Shown in pieces: positions 22,934 to 30,500 of a stretch of 64,000 nt of DNA. A program made the translations under genes and the position numbers. This stretch comes from Polyangiaceae bacterium. Lineage in GTDB: Bacteria > Myxococcota_A > Polyangia > Polyangiales > Polyangiaceae. The stretch is taken from the NCBI GenBank assembly GCA_019637295.1, contig JAHBVX010000003.1, forward strand, positions 828,653 through 892,652, written 5' to 3'. Numbering within the stretch: the first letter of the stretch is position 1; the number at the start of each line of letters is the position of its first letter. Under the pieces are notes generated by a model that saw only the letters and a list, made by a program, of their open reading frames with translations, searched no databases and had not been told where the DNA came from.

Positions 22934-24949
22934 GTGAGTTCCGACGGCCCCGTTCTCGTCGTGGATGACGACGCCGTCAGCCGCCATGTGTTGAGCGAGA
23001 CTCTCACCGCGGCGGGCATGAGCGTGACCGTGCTGTCGACTGGGGCGGAGGCGCTCGTCTGGCTGGCTCAGCACGTGCCGAGCGTGGTGCTGCTGGACCT
23101 GATTATGCCGGAGCCGGACGGCTACGCGATCCTGAGGCATTTGCGCGCTCAGCCGAGGCTGGCCGAGATCCCGGTCCTGGTGCTGACCGGACTGGAGTCG
23201 GACGACGAAATCCAGCGCGTGTTCTCCTCGGGCGCGGACGACTACGTCCACAAGCCGTTTCGTCCCGCGGAGCTGGTGGCTCGGGTGCGCAGCCAGCTGC
23301 GCATGCGCGAGTACGTGGAGCGGATCAGCCGTCGGGAGCGCGACTCGCAGATGGTGCTGGAGCTCACTCAAGCCCTCGCCTCCACCCTCGACATTCGCGG
23401 CATCCTCTTCACCGTGGTGCAGCGGGTCGCCGAGGTGGCCCGGGTCGACCGCTGCAGCATCGTGCTCGTGGGAGATCCAACTCGCACGGGCTACGTCGTC
23501 GCCACCAGCGACGACGAGACGCTGAAGGACCTGCCCATCGCCCTCGACGCCTACCCGGAGATCCGTCGCGTGCTCGAGACCGGCCAGGCGCTCGTGATCC
23601 GCGATGCCCACGATCATCCACTCTTCGACGTCCTCCGCCAGGAGGAGCGAGGCATCGCGTTCCGCTCCCTCGGACTGGTCCCCATTTCGCACGATCGGCG
23701 CCCGATGGGGGTCATCTTCCTGCGCGCTCGCGACCACGTCGCCTTCCCCGAGCACGAGATGGCGCTGGTGCACACCGTCGCCAACGCCACCGCCATCGCC
23801 TTGCGCAACGCGCGGATCTTACAGTCGCTACGGGACGCGACGCAGGAGAGCACCGAGGCGCGACGCGAGGCCGAGCGTCGGGCCGAGCTGTTCCGCCGCT
23901 ACGCGGACGTGTTCGAGAGCGCCACGGACGGAATGATCGTGATGGACATCAGCGGGCGGGTCCTGTTCGCCAACCCCCGCGCCAGCGAGATCACCGGCTG
24001 GTCCGAGGCGGAGATCCTCGCCCGCTCGTTCCCCGCACTGCTCGGGGACGAAGCGCCCGGAGCCGAGCTGCTCGAAGGCTTCACTCGAGGGCAGTTCCCG
24101 CGGGCGATCGACCTCGCGGTCAGCACCAAGACCGGCTCCAAGGCCGTGCTGAACGTCAGCTTTGGATCGGTGCTGCACGAAGAAGAAGCCGTCCTGTTCA
24201 CCTTCCGCGACGTCACCCAGGAGCGTCAGACCGAGATCGAGCTGCGCCAGACCAAGGAGTTCCTCGAGCGCGTGATCGAGAGCTCGGTGGACGGCATCGT
24301 GTCCGCGGATCTGAAGGGCAAGGTGCTGCTGTTCAACCGTGCCGCCTGCCGGATCTTCGGCTATTCCCGCGCTGCAGTGGTGGGTAAGCTGAGCGTGGAG
24401 CGCCTCTACCCCGCGGGAGTCGCGCGCCAGGTCATGAGCTTGATCCGCGATCCGAACGCCAACGGGCCAGGACGCCTCGAGGGCCACCGGGTGGACATGG
24501 TCAGCGCCACCGGGGACCTCATCCCCGTCACGCTCTCGGCTTCCCTGATCATGGAGGACGGTCAGCCCGTGGGCTCGGTCGGCATCTTCACGGACATCCG
24601 CGAGAAGCTGCGCATGGAGGAGAGCCTCGCGCAGGCCCAAGACGCGCTGCGCTCGCGCGAGAAGCAGTCCATCGTCGCCGAGCTGGCGGGGGCTGCCGCC
24701 CACGAGCTCAATCAGCCGCTCACCAGCGTGATCGGCTATGCCGAGCTGCTCAAGCGCAACCTCGATCCCTCCACCCCATCCTACAACGCGGCAAACGTGA
24801 TCATGTCGGAGGCCGAGCGGATGGCGGAGATCGTGCGTAAGGTCGGCAAGATCACCAAGTACGAGACCAAGAGCTACGTCGGCGGCGCCAAGATCCTGGA
24901 CCTGGAGAAGGCCAGCGCGGACTCGGACCCGGAGAGCGTGCGCCGATGA
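22934..24949 (+). CDS. Receiver-GAF-PAS-PAS-HisKA protein lacking the ATPase domain
   Basis: The 671 residues hold a receiver domain (1-120: acidic pocket VDDD at 10-13, phospho-acceptor Asp55, Lys107), a GAF domain (about 135-300), two PAS domains (about 315-430 and 440-560) and a HisKA helix pair with His590 in AAAHELNQPL. The protein stops about 75 residues after that, so the HATPase_c domain needed for autophosphorylation is missing. The next gene overlaps by ATGA and is a complete kinase. It may phosphorylate His590 in trans or form a mixed dimer. The receiver would then be an input to, or a sink for, the pair. GTG 22934 has a GAGGAG ribosome site. Confidence 0.85.
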   Translation: MSSDGPVLVVDDDAVSRHVLSETLTAAGMSVTVLSTGAEALVWLAQHVPSVVLLDLIMPEPDGYAILRHLRAQPRLAEIPVLVLTGLESDDEIQRVFSSGADDYVHKPFRPAELVARVRSQLRMREYVERISRRERDSQMVLELTQALASTLDIRGILFTVVQRVAEVARVDRCSIVLVGDPTRTGYVVATSDDETLKDLPIALDAYPEIRRVLETGQALVIRDAHDHPLFDVLRQEERGIAFRSLGLVPISHDRRPMGVIFLRARDHVAFPEHEMALVHTVANATAIALRNARILQSLRDATQESTEARREAERRAELFRRYADVFESATDGMIVMDISGRVLFANPRASEITGWSEAEILARSFPALLGDEAPGAELLEGFTRGQFPRAIDLAVSTKTGSKAVLNVSFGSVLHEEEAVLFTFRDVTQERQTEIELRQTKEFLERVIESSVDGIVSADLKGKVLLFNRAACRIFGYSRAAVVGKLSVERLYPAGVARQVMSLIRDPNANGPGRLEGHRVDMVSATGDLIPVTLSASLIMEDGQPVGSVGIFTDIREKLRMEESLAQAQDALRSREKQSIVAELAGAAAHELNQPLTSVIGYAELLKRNLDPSTPSYNAANVIMSEAERMAEIVRKVGKITKYETKSYVGGAKILDLEKASADSDPESVRR

Positions 24950-26187
24950 AGAAGCGCCGGGACCGCAAGCTCACGCCGCCGCCGGTGCAGTCGGATTTGC
25001 GGGGGCTTCGGCCCGCGTCCTCCGAGCGGCGCGCGCGGACTGCCCCGAGCAGCGATCGCCTGGAGAGCCTGCTGGCGCTCGCCAACGCCCTGGATCCACG
25101 ACTCCCCCCGCGTGCATTGGTGCGGGAGCTCGTCCGCGCCGTCGCGCCGCTGCTCCCAGCCGCGTTGCTCGGCGTGCGACTCGTGGATGACGATGCGCAG
25201 GTGAGCTGGCTGCGCTCCCCGCACGCCGTGCCCGAGATGGCCGCCCCGAGCACCCTACGACTGTTCCCCGATCTCGCGGAGGAGCATCACGTCATCGTGG
25301 ACCTGGCGACCGGCTCCACGCTTCATCTCGCCGCATCGAACCTCCCGGCGCCCTCGAGCGAGGACTGGGCGGTGTTCGAGCACGTGCGAGCCCTGCTCGA
25401 GTCGCGGCTGGCGCACTCGCGCGCGTTCGCCCTCGCGGAGCGCGACGCGCGGGACTTGCGTCGGCTGCAGGCGCAGATGGTTCAAGCCGAGAAGCTCGCG
25501 AGCCTGGGCCAGATCGCGGCGGGCGTGATGCACGAGCTGAATAACCCGCTCACCAGCATCGTGACGTACACGGAGTACCTGAGCCTCATGGCGCAGAAGC
25601 GTCAGGCCAACGAGGACGAGCTCGAGCGCCTGGCACGCATCGGCGAGGCGGCGGATCGGATCCTGAAGTTCTCCCGGGATCTGATGGCCTACGCCCGCCC
25701 GGCGGCCAACGTGCCCGGCCCCGTCGCGCTGGCGGACGTGATCGACAAGGCGCTCGTGTTCTGCGAGCACGAACTGTCCGAGAGCCGGGTGACAGTCGAG
25801 CGGGGCAGCGCAGCACCCCTGATGGTGCGAGGCGTCGCGGGCCAGCTCACCCAGGTGTTCGTGAACTTGTTCACCAACGCCGCACACGCCCTCGGCCCCA
25901 CCGGTGGCGCGCTCCGCATCGGCTGGTCACAAGCGACGGATCGCGTCATGGTGCGGGTGTCCGACGACGGACCCGGGATCGCCGGCTCGGATCTGGAGCG
26001 CATCTTCGAGCCCTTCTTCACGACCAAGGAGCCCGGCCGAGGTACGGGCTTGGGCCTGTCCATCGTGCGGCGTATCGTGGAGGGGCACGGCGGGACCTTG
26101 ATCGCAGAGAGCGAGCCAGGTTTGGGCGCAACGTTCGTGGTGGAGCTACCGCTAGCGGTCCTCCCCACGGACCGCCCACCCGCGTGA
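24946..26187 (+). CDS. GAF-domain sensor histidine kinase
   Basis: The 413-residue soluble kinase has a basic N-terminus, a GAF-like sensor region (about 35-165), HisKA with His196 in GVMHELNNPLTS, and HATPase_c with N box NLFTNAAHAL, G1 box SDDGPGIAG, F box FEPFFTTKE and G2 box GRGTGLGLS. It has no membrane segment. Its dimerisation helix sequence (AxxHELNxPLTSxxxYxEyL) closely resembles that of the upstream ATPase-less protein, which supports cross-dimerisation. The ATGA overlap couples the two in translation. It converges on the secreted-protein gene with 13 bases between the stops. No separate output regulator is adjacent. Confidence 0.9.
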   Translation: MKKRRDRKLTPPPVQSDLRGLRPASSERRARTAPSSDRLESLLALANALDPRLPPRALVRELVRAVAPLLPAALLGVRLVDDDAQVSWLRSPHAVPEMAAPSTLRLFPDLAEEHHVIVDLATGSTLHLAASNLPAPSSEDWAVFEHVRALLESRLAHSRAFALAERDARDLRRLQAQMVQAEKLASLGQIAAGVMHELNNPLTSIVTYTEYLSLMAQKRQANEDELERLARIGEAADRILKFSRDLMAYARPAANVPGPVALADVIDKALVFCEHELSESRVTVERGSAAPLMVRGVAGQLTQVFVNLFTNAAHALGPTGGALRIGWSQATDRVMVRVSDDGPGIAGSDLERIFEPFFTTKEPGRGTGLGLSIVRRIVEGHGGTLIAESEPGLGATFVVELPLAVLPTDRPPA

Positions 26188-26200
26188 CCCGGGCGGCGCG

Positions 26201-26752
26201 TTACTTCACGACGCGGATCACGAGCACCAGGATCCCGTCCTTGTAGCTCTGACCGGCGACGATGAAGGTCTGCCCCGGCTTGGCCTTGACCTCGAGCAGA
26301 GGCAGGAAGGTCTTGCCCCGCGGCTTGTTGATGCTGGCGCTGATGCGCAGCTGCTCCTTGGGCAACACCTCGAGCAGCTTGGTCTGCAGCACGCGCTTGT
26401 TGGGGAGCTCCAGAGTCTTGGGATCGTCCCTCACGAGCGGCAGGTTGTGTTTGGAGACCAGCTCGTAGCTGTCGTAGGAGGAGAACGGCGGCTTCTTCAG
26501 CTCCGCCATGTCCCCGACGCGTGGATCGATGCCCTTGCCCGAGTTGGTGGCGTGCAGCACGAGCACCTCGGTGGCGTACTGCGGCTCGGCAGGCTTGGGC
26601 TTCTCTTTGCCTTTGCCTTTGGCCGGCGCGGTGGGCTTCTCCTGAGCGAGCACTGGCAGCGGCGCCACCAACGCGGTGACCATGCACAGCGCGAGCGCCG
26701 CCCGCGTCGTGCGGGTGAAGCTCAGGCCAATCAAGCGCACAAATGCTCTCAT
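26201..26752 (-). CDS. Secreted hypothetical protein of the ECF sigma operon
   Basis: The 183-residue product has a cleavable signal peptide (core ALALCMVTALVAPLPVLA), a Lys/Pro-rich spacer (GKGKEKPKPAEP) and a globular domain of about 130 residues with no Cys, probably beta-rich (PGQTFIVAGQSYKDGILVLVIRVV at the end). It ends the sigma/anti-sigma operon and overlaps the anti-sigma gene by ATGA, so it is likely part of the same envelope response. The family is not one I can name, although similar small exported proteins are common in this position in myxobacteria. Confidence 0.7.
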   Translation of the reverse strand: MRAFVRLIGLSFTRTTRAALALCMVTALVAPLPVLAQEKPTAPAKGKGKEKPKPAEPQYATEVLVLHATNSGKGIDPRVGDMAELKKPPFSSYDSYELVSKHNLPLVRDDPKTLELPNKRVLQTKLLEVLPKEQLRISASINKPRGKTFLPLLEVKAKPGQTFIVAGQSYKDGILVLVIRVVK

Positions 26753-27333
26753 AGGGGGTGCTTTCTCACGTCGCCTTCCAAGCCATCATCCGAGAGCCAG
26801 ACGACCGGAGTGTTCTCGGTCCCCGCAGAGACCAGGAAGATCGCGCCGCCGCTGGCGCCAAACTCTATACTCTCGATCTCGGCCGCCGGGTCCGGTTCCG
26901 GCTGACCTTCTTCGAGCACGGCCGCAGGCTGGTGGGTCGGGGTAGCCGGGGCTGCAGCCACGAGCAGCGGCTCGGTGGTCGCGCTCTCACTCGTCACCAG
27001 GCGGATCAGCAGCGCAGCAGCGGCAGCGGCGCCCAGGGCCCAGCCCCAGGCGCTCCGGGTGGAGCCCGCGGGCGCGGCGGACGAGGCCAGGGGGCTCGGC
27101 GCAGGCGCCCCGCCACCCGGCAACGCCTGTAGCGCGGGCCTCTCGTCGAGGCGGGCCATCACCGCGTCAGCGACATCGACATCGAGCGACTGTTCGTCCG
27201 CCCAAACGCGCACGCAGTCCCCGAGCTGACCAAGAGCCGCGAGCACCTCGCGGTCGTCGTCGCCGAGCTCGGCGGCGTCGAGCGACACTTCCCCATCGTA
27301 GTGCTGCATCAACGCGCGGTGTCGCTCGCTCAT
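26749..27333 (-). CDS. Probable transmembrane anti-sigma factor
   Basis: The 194-residue protein directly follows the ECF sigma gene (ATGA overlap). It has a cytoplasmic domain (1-100, acidic, with DDREVLAALGQLGDCVRVWADEQ), one transmembrane helix (about 112-128, WGWALGAAAAAALLIRLV) and an extracytoplasmic tail ending in a Trp-containing ENTPVVWLSDDG segment. The zinc-binding HxxxCxxC motif of ZAS anti-sigmas is absent. The call therefore rests on topology and gene order, not a recognised motif. It would hold the sigma factor inactive at the inner membrane. Confidence 0.68.
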   Translation of the reverse strand: MSERHRALMQHYDGEVSLDAAELGDDDREVLAALGQLGDCVRVWADEQSLDVDVADAVMARLDERPALQALPGGGAPAPSPLASSAAPAGSTRSAWGWALGAAAAAALLIRLVTSESATTEPLLVAAAPATPTHQPAAVLEEGQPEPDPAAEIESIEFGASGGAIFLVSAGTENTPVVWLSDDGLEGDVRKHPL

Positions 27334-28112
27334 GGCGTGCCTCCCTTGCCGTTAGGTCGCTCGCCGAATTGCTCGCGGTAGCAGGAGCCGAGCGCTCGCT
27401 GCAGCTTCTGTCGCGCGTGAAAGAGTCGGCTCATGATGGTGCCCTTGGACACGCCCATGGCCTCGGCCATCTCTTCGTAGCTCATGCCCTCCACCTCGCG
27501 CATGAGGATGACCCCGCGGTGATAAGGAGGCAGCGCGTCGAGCGCCCCCTGGATCGTGCGGGCGATCTCTCCGCGCCGAAGCGCGTCGTGAGGGTCCGCG
27601 CCCTCGATGCGCGACATGAACGGCATGTCGATCTCGTCCTTCGTCTCGCGCGATGCATCGAGTTCACTCTCGCGCCGGGCGGGCTTGCGCATGAGGTCGA
27701 TGGACAGGTTGGTGACGATTCGGTAGAGCCAGGTGAAGAAGCTGGAGCCGCCGTGAAACGAGTCGAGCCCGCGGAACACTCGGAGGAACGCCTCTTGGAC
27801 GATCTCGCGGGCATCCTGCTCGTCGCGCACCAGCCCGATGGCGATCGCGAACGCGCGCCGCTGGTGGCGCTCCACCAGCTGTCGGAACGCGGCTCGGTCG
27901 CCGCCCTGGGCTCGTTGGATGAGGACACGATCTTCTTCGGCTTCCGCTGCTCGGACCAACCGGTTGGACGCCCGGCGGGTGGCGCTATTCACCCCTAGGG
28001 CAGACGGATCAGAGTCCTGCGAAGCGACTTGCTCAGCCACCGCCTTGGGCGCGCCCGCTCGCCGGACGGAAGTCGCGGCCGCTGGGGAGCTGGGTGGGGC
28101 TTCGGAGGGCAT
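27330..28112 (-). CDS. ECF-type RNA polymerase sigma factor
   Basis: After a 60-residue Ala/Ser-rich N-terminal extension, region 2 is clear (RDEQDAREIVQEAFLRVFRG, then FFTWLYRIVTNLSIDLMRK). Region 4 follows (LPPYHRGVILMREVEGMSYE, EMAEAMGVSKGTIMSRLFHA). This is the RpoE-like layout. The 260 residues exceed the usual 180-200 because of the N-terminal extension. It is the first gene of a three-gene coupled operon with an anti-sigma and a secreted protein, so it probably responds to an envelope signal. A TAGAGT hexamer and a 13-base palindrome lie just upstream of ATG 28112. Confidence 0.92.
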   Translation of the reverse strand: MPSEAPPSSPAAATSVRRAGAPKAVAEQVASQDSDPSALGVNSATRRASNRLVRAAEAEEDRVLIQRAQGGDRAAFRQLVERHQRRAFAIAIGLVRDEQDAREIVQEAFLRVFRGLDSFHGGSSFFTWLYRIVTNLSIDLMRKPARRESELDASRETKDEIDMPFMSRIEGADPHDALRRGEIARTIQGALDALPPYHRGVILMREVEGMSYEEMAEAMGVSKGTIMSRLFHARQKLQRALGSCYREQFGERPNGKGGTP

Positions 28113-28123
28113 GCGTTTGGACT

Positions 28124-28150
28124 ACTCTACGTCAGACGCACGATTCGTGC
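28124..28150 (-). promoter_or_regulatory. ECF operon promoter with overlapping palindrome
   Basis: TAGAGT (28124-28129, minus strand) is 11 bases from ATG 28112. The perfect palindrome GCACGA-T-TCGTGC at 28138-28150 covers the -35 region. It may be an operator. I cannot match it to a known regulator. Confidence 0.4.
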
Positions 28151-28188
28151 CCCCGGCTCGTCCCCGGCCACAGGGCCGGCACGTCCGT

Positions 28189-29352
28189 TCAGGGGTGGCC
28201 AGGAGGCAGCGGAGCCAGAGGCGCGTCGGGCTCGTCGGACTCCGCAGACGGGAGCTCGCTCAGGGTCAGCTTGACGGTCATCTCCCGCTTGCCACGCAGC
28301 ACCTTCACGGTCACGGCCTTACCCACCCCCGCCAGGCTCGCCAGCCAACGCAGCTGCTCCGGACCCGCGATGGCCTTACCCTCGAAGTCGAGGATCACGT
28401 CGTCGACCTGCAGGCCCGCGCGGTTGGCAGGCCCCCCGGGCAACACCAGGCGAACCAGCGCGCCCCGGGGCTCGGGGAGCCCGAGCCGCTCGACGTCGTC
28501 CGCGGTGACCGACGAGACGCTGATGCCGATGGCGCTACGCGCAATCTTCCCGTCCTGGATCAACCGCGGCAGCAGCTCCTTGACCATGTTGATGGGGATG
28601 GCGAAGCCGATGTTGTTCGCCTGCGCCCGAATCGCGGTGTTGATCCCGACGACGCGCCCGTCCATGTCGAGCAGCGGCCCGCCCGAGTTGCCCGGGTTGA
28701 TGCTGGCGTCGGTCTGGATGAAGTTGTAGTAGCCCGTGCCGTCGCCCAGACCACGTACGTCTTGGTTGGTGCGCTCCTTGGCGGACACGATCCCCGCGGA
28801 CACGGTGTGCGACAGGCCGAACGGGTTGCCGATGGCGACGACCCAATCCCCCACCCGCGCGGTGTCCGAGTCCCCCAGCGGCAGGAAGGGCAGCCCTTTC
28901 TCGCTCACCCGCACCACAGCGATGTCCGTGGGCGGATCGCGACCGACCACCGTCGCGGTCATTTCCTTGCGCTTGCCGAAGGTGACCCGGATCTCGCTGG
29001 CGTTCTCGATGACGTGATTGTTCGTCAAGATCAGGCCGTCCGCGTCGTACACGAACCCGCTGCCGAGTCCCTCCCCGATGACGCGGCGACGACCCGTGCG
29101 CCCGCGCTGCTCCTGCATTGTCCTGACGAAGACCACCGAGGGGTCCGCCTTGGCGGCCAAATCCGCGAAGCTGCGCGGCACCTGCGCGGGGGAGGCGGGC
29201 GGCAGCGGCGGGGCCGGCGGCGGCGGGGAGGCCAGGGGTGCGCTGGCCGAGGGCGCGCCAGCGTCGTCACCCGTGGCCCCGCCGCGTTTGCAGTCGACGG
29301 CGGCCCAGGGCAAGGCCAGCGCCGCCACCAGTAAGACGAACCGCGACGTCAC
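28189..29352 (-). CDS. HtrA/DegP-type serine protease, lipid-anchored
   Basis: The 387-residue periplasmic protease has a signal with candidate lipobox AAVDC (Cys21), a Pro/Ala linker, a trypsin-like domain with triad His113 (NNHVIE), Asp143 (TDIAVV) and Ser223 (GNSGGPL), and a single PDZ domain (about 285-370). One PDZ makes it DegS-like in layout, but a lipid anchor replaces the N-terminal transmembrane helix. HtrA proteases degrade misfolded envelope proteins and can trigger sigma-factor release. The ECF sigma/anti-sigma operon begins about 1 kb away, a suggestive but unproven pairing. The GTG start overlaps the DUF1844 stop (GTGA), and the gene is last in a five-gene coupled operon. Confidence 0.9.
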   Translation of the reverse strand: MTSRFVLLVAALALPWAAVDCKRGGATGDDAGAPSASAPLASPPPPAPPLPPASPAQVPRSFADLAAKADPSVVFVRTMQEQRGRTGRRRVIGEGLGSGFVYDADGLILTNNHVIENASEIRVTFGKRKEMTATVVGRDPPTDIAVVRVSEKGLPFLPLGDSDTARVGDWVVAIGNPFGLSHTVSAGIVSAKERTNQDVRGLGDGTGYYNFIQTDASINPGNSGGPLLDMDGRVVGINTAIRAQANNIGFAIPINMVKELLPRLIQDGKIARSAIGISVSSVTADDVERLGLPEPRGALVRLVLPGGPANRAGLQVDDVILDFEGKAIAGPEQLRWLASLAGVGKAVTVKVLRGKREMTVKLTLSELPSAESDEPDAPLAPLPPGHP

Positions 29353-29681
29353 TTCGACTTCGCGACCTCGACGAAGCGCATGCGTAGGTCGAACAGTGCG
29401 TGGGCCAGCAGGCTGTCCTCTTCGCGAGTTAGGTTGCCCTGCGTCTTCTCCTGCAACAGCGCGAGCAAGTCGATGGTCTGACGGGCAAGCGCGGGCTCCA
29501 CCGACTTGGAGCCGTCCGCTGGGTTGGGGGCATCCCCCAGGTGAACCCAAGCCGAGTGCGAGAGCGAGAGCACGAACGTGGCGAAGTTGATCTCGGGCAG
29601 CGCCTCGGCTTCGGCCTTGGCATCGTCGAAGGCATCGCGCGCGCGGCGCTGCTGCTTCGAGTCGGGCCCGTCCTCGCTCAC
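29349..29681 (-). CDS. DUF1844 protein
   Basis: The 110-residue cytosolic protein carries the DUF1844 signature: INFATFVLSLSHSAWVHLGD, then ALARQTIDLLALLQEKTQGN and LTREEDSLLAHALFDLRMRF. The domain is widespread in delta-proteobacteria and Acidobacteria and has no known role. The start GTG 29681 overlaps the stop of the 75-residue gene, and its stop overlaps the htrA start, so expression is tightly coupled to both. Confidence 0.85.
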   Translation of the reverse strand: MSEDGPDSKQQRRARDAFDDAKAEAEALPEINFATFVLSLSHSAWVHLGDAPNPADGSKSVEPALARQTIDLLALLQEKTQGNLTREEDSLLAHALFDLRMRFVEVAKSK

Positions 29682-29905
29682 AAGGCCTCCAGGTCCTCTG
29701 CCGTGCCGCCGTCGGCGAGGGTCTGCGAGCCGACGCTCGCACCGCTTCCGAGCGCGGGCTGTGCTGCCGACACCGAGTCGCACTTCTCTGCTGCGTCCGC
29801 GAGCCCTGCGACGTGGGCCGCCAGCTCCTGGTCGGTCAAAGCGTTGCGCTTCAGCATGCGCGCCGTCACTCTCACGTCGAACTTCAAGAGCTCAATTTGG
29901 GTCAT
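29678..29905 (-). CDS. Small conserved-looking hypothetical protein
   Basis: The 75-residue product begins with a predicted helical segment, MTQIELLKFDVRVTARMLK, and LTDQELAAHVAGLADAAEKC. The rest is a Gly/Ala/Ser-rich tail. It overlaps the FKBP gene by 14 bases upstream and DUF1844 by 4 bases downstream. Its retention between tightly packed genes supports it as a real gene. I cannot assign a function. Confidence 0.65.
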   Translation of the reverse strand: MTQIELLKFDVRVTARMLKRNALTDQELAAHVAGLADAAEKCDSVSAAQPALGSGASVGSQTLADGGTAEDLEAL

Positions 29906-30500
29906 CCATCATCTCCGTATCTTCGCCTTCGGCTCGACCCGCCGTGGTGGCGTCCGAACCCGCTGGGCCCCGTACGTAGCGCCTCGTCCCCCCGCGGAGC
30001 AAGCGGGCAGGCGAGACGAGCCCAGTTTCCTCGGAGAAACCTCGGGAAAGGGCCGCCGCCGCCGCGCCGAGCTCGGCCTCGCTGGCGACTCGCGCCGCGA
30101 GTAGCTCGACCGTGAGCTCGATGCGCTGGCCCGCGAGCGGGTGGTTCTGATCGAGGACGATCCGCTCGTCGTCCACGTCGAGGACCGTCAGCACCACCGG
30201 CGCGCCGTCGGCGTCCTCCGCCTCGAAGCGATCCCCGGGGGCGACGTCGCTGGGGAACTCGCTACGCTCGACCTCGAGCACCGCGCTGGGATCGCGCTTG
30301 CCGAAGGCCTGCTCGGGGCCGAGCCGGACATTGCGGGAACCGCCAACCCGAAGGCCATCCACCGCCTGCTCGACCGCGGGCAAGAGCTGACCGTAGCCAA
30401 ACAAGCGCTCGACGGTCTCGTCCGCGACGAGCTCGCCTTCAGCGTCCGTCGCGCGGTAGCGCAGCGTAACCCACACGCCCGGCGCCGCCTGCGCAGTCAT
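29892..30500 (-). CDS. FKBP-type peptidyl-prolyl isomerase, SlyD-like
   Basis: The 202-residue protein has an FKBP domain interrupted by an insert-in-flap domain: WVTLRYRATDAEGELVADE and GYGQLLPAVEQAVDGL, then LGPEQAFGKRDPSAVLEVER, VLDVDDERIVLDQNHPLAGQ and IELTVELL. This is the SlyD arrangement of prolyl isomerase plus chaperone domain. Without a signal peptide it should act in the cytosol. The C-terminal 50 residues are Arg/Gly/acidic and lack the SlyD metal-binding His/Cys tail. The ATG overlaps the stop of the aconitase-family gene (ATGA). It leads a folding and proteolysis segment with DUF1844 and HtrA. Confidence 0.87.
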   Translation of the reverse strand: MTAQAAPGVWVTLRYRATDAEGELVADETVERLFGYGQLLPAVEQAVDGLRVGGSRNVRLGPEQAFGKRDPSAVLEVERSEFPSDVAPGDRFEAEDADGAPVVLTVLDVDDERIVLDQNHPLAGQRIELTVELLAARVASEAELGAAAAALSRGFSEETGLVSPARLLRGGTRRYVRGPAGSDATTAGRAEGEDTEMMDDPN

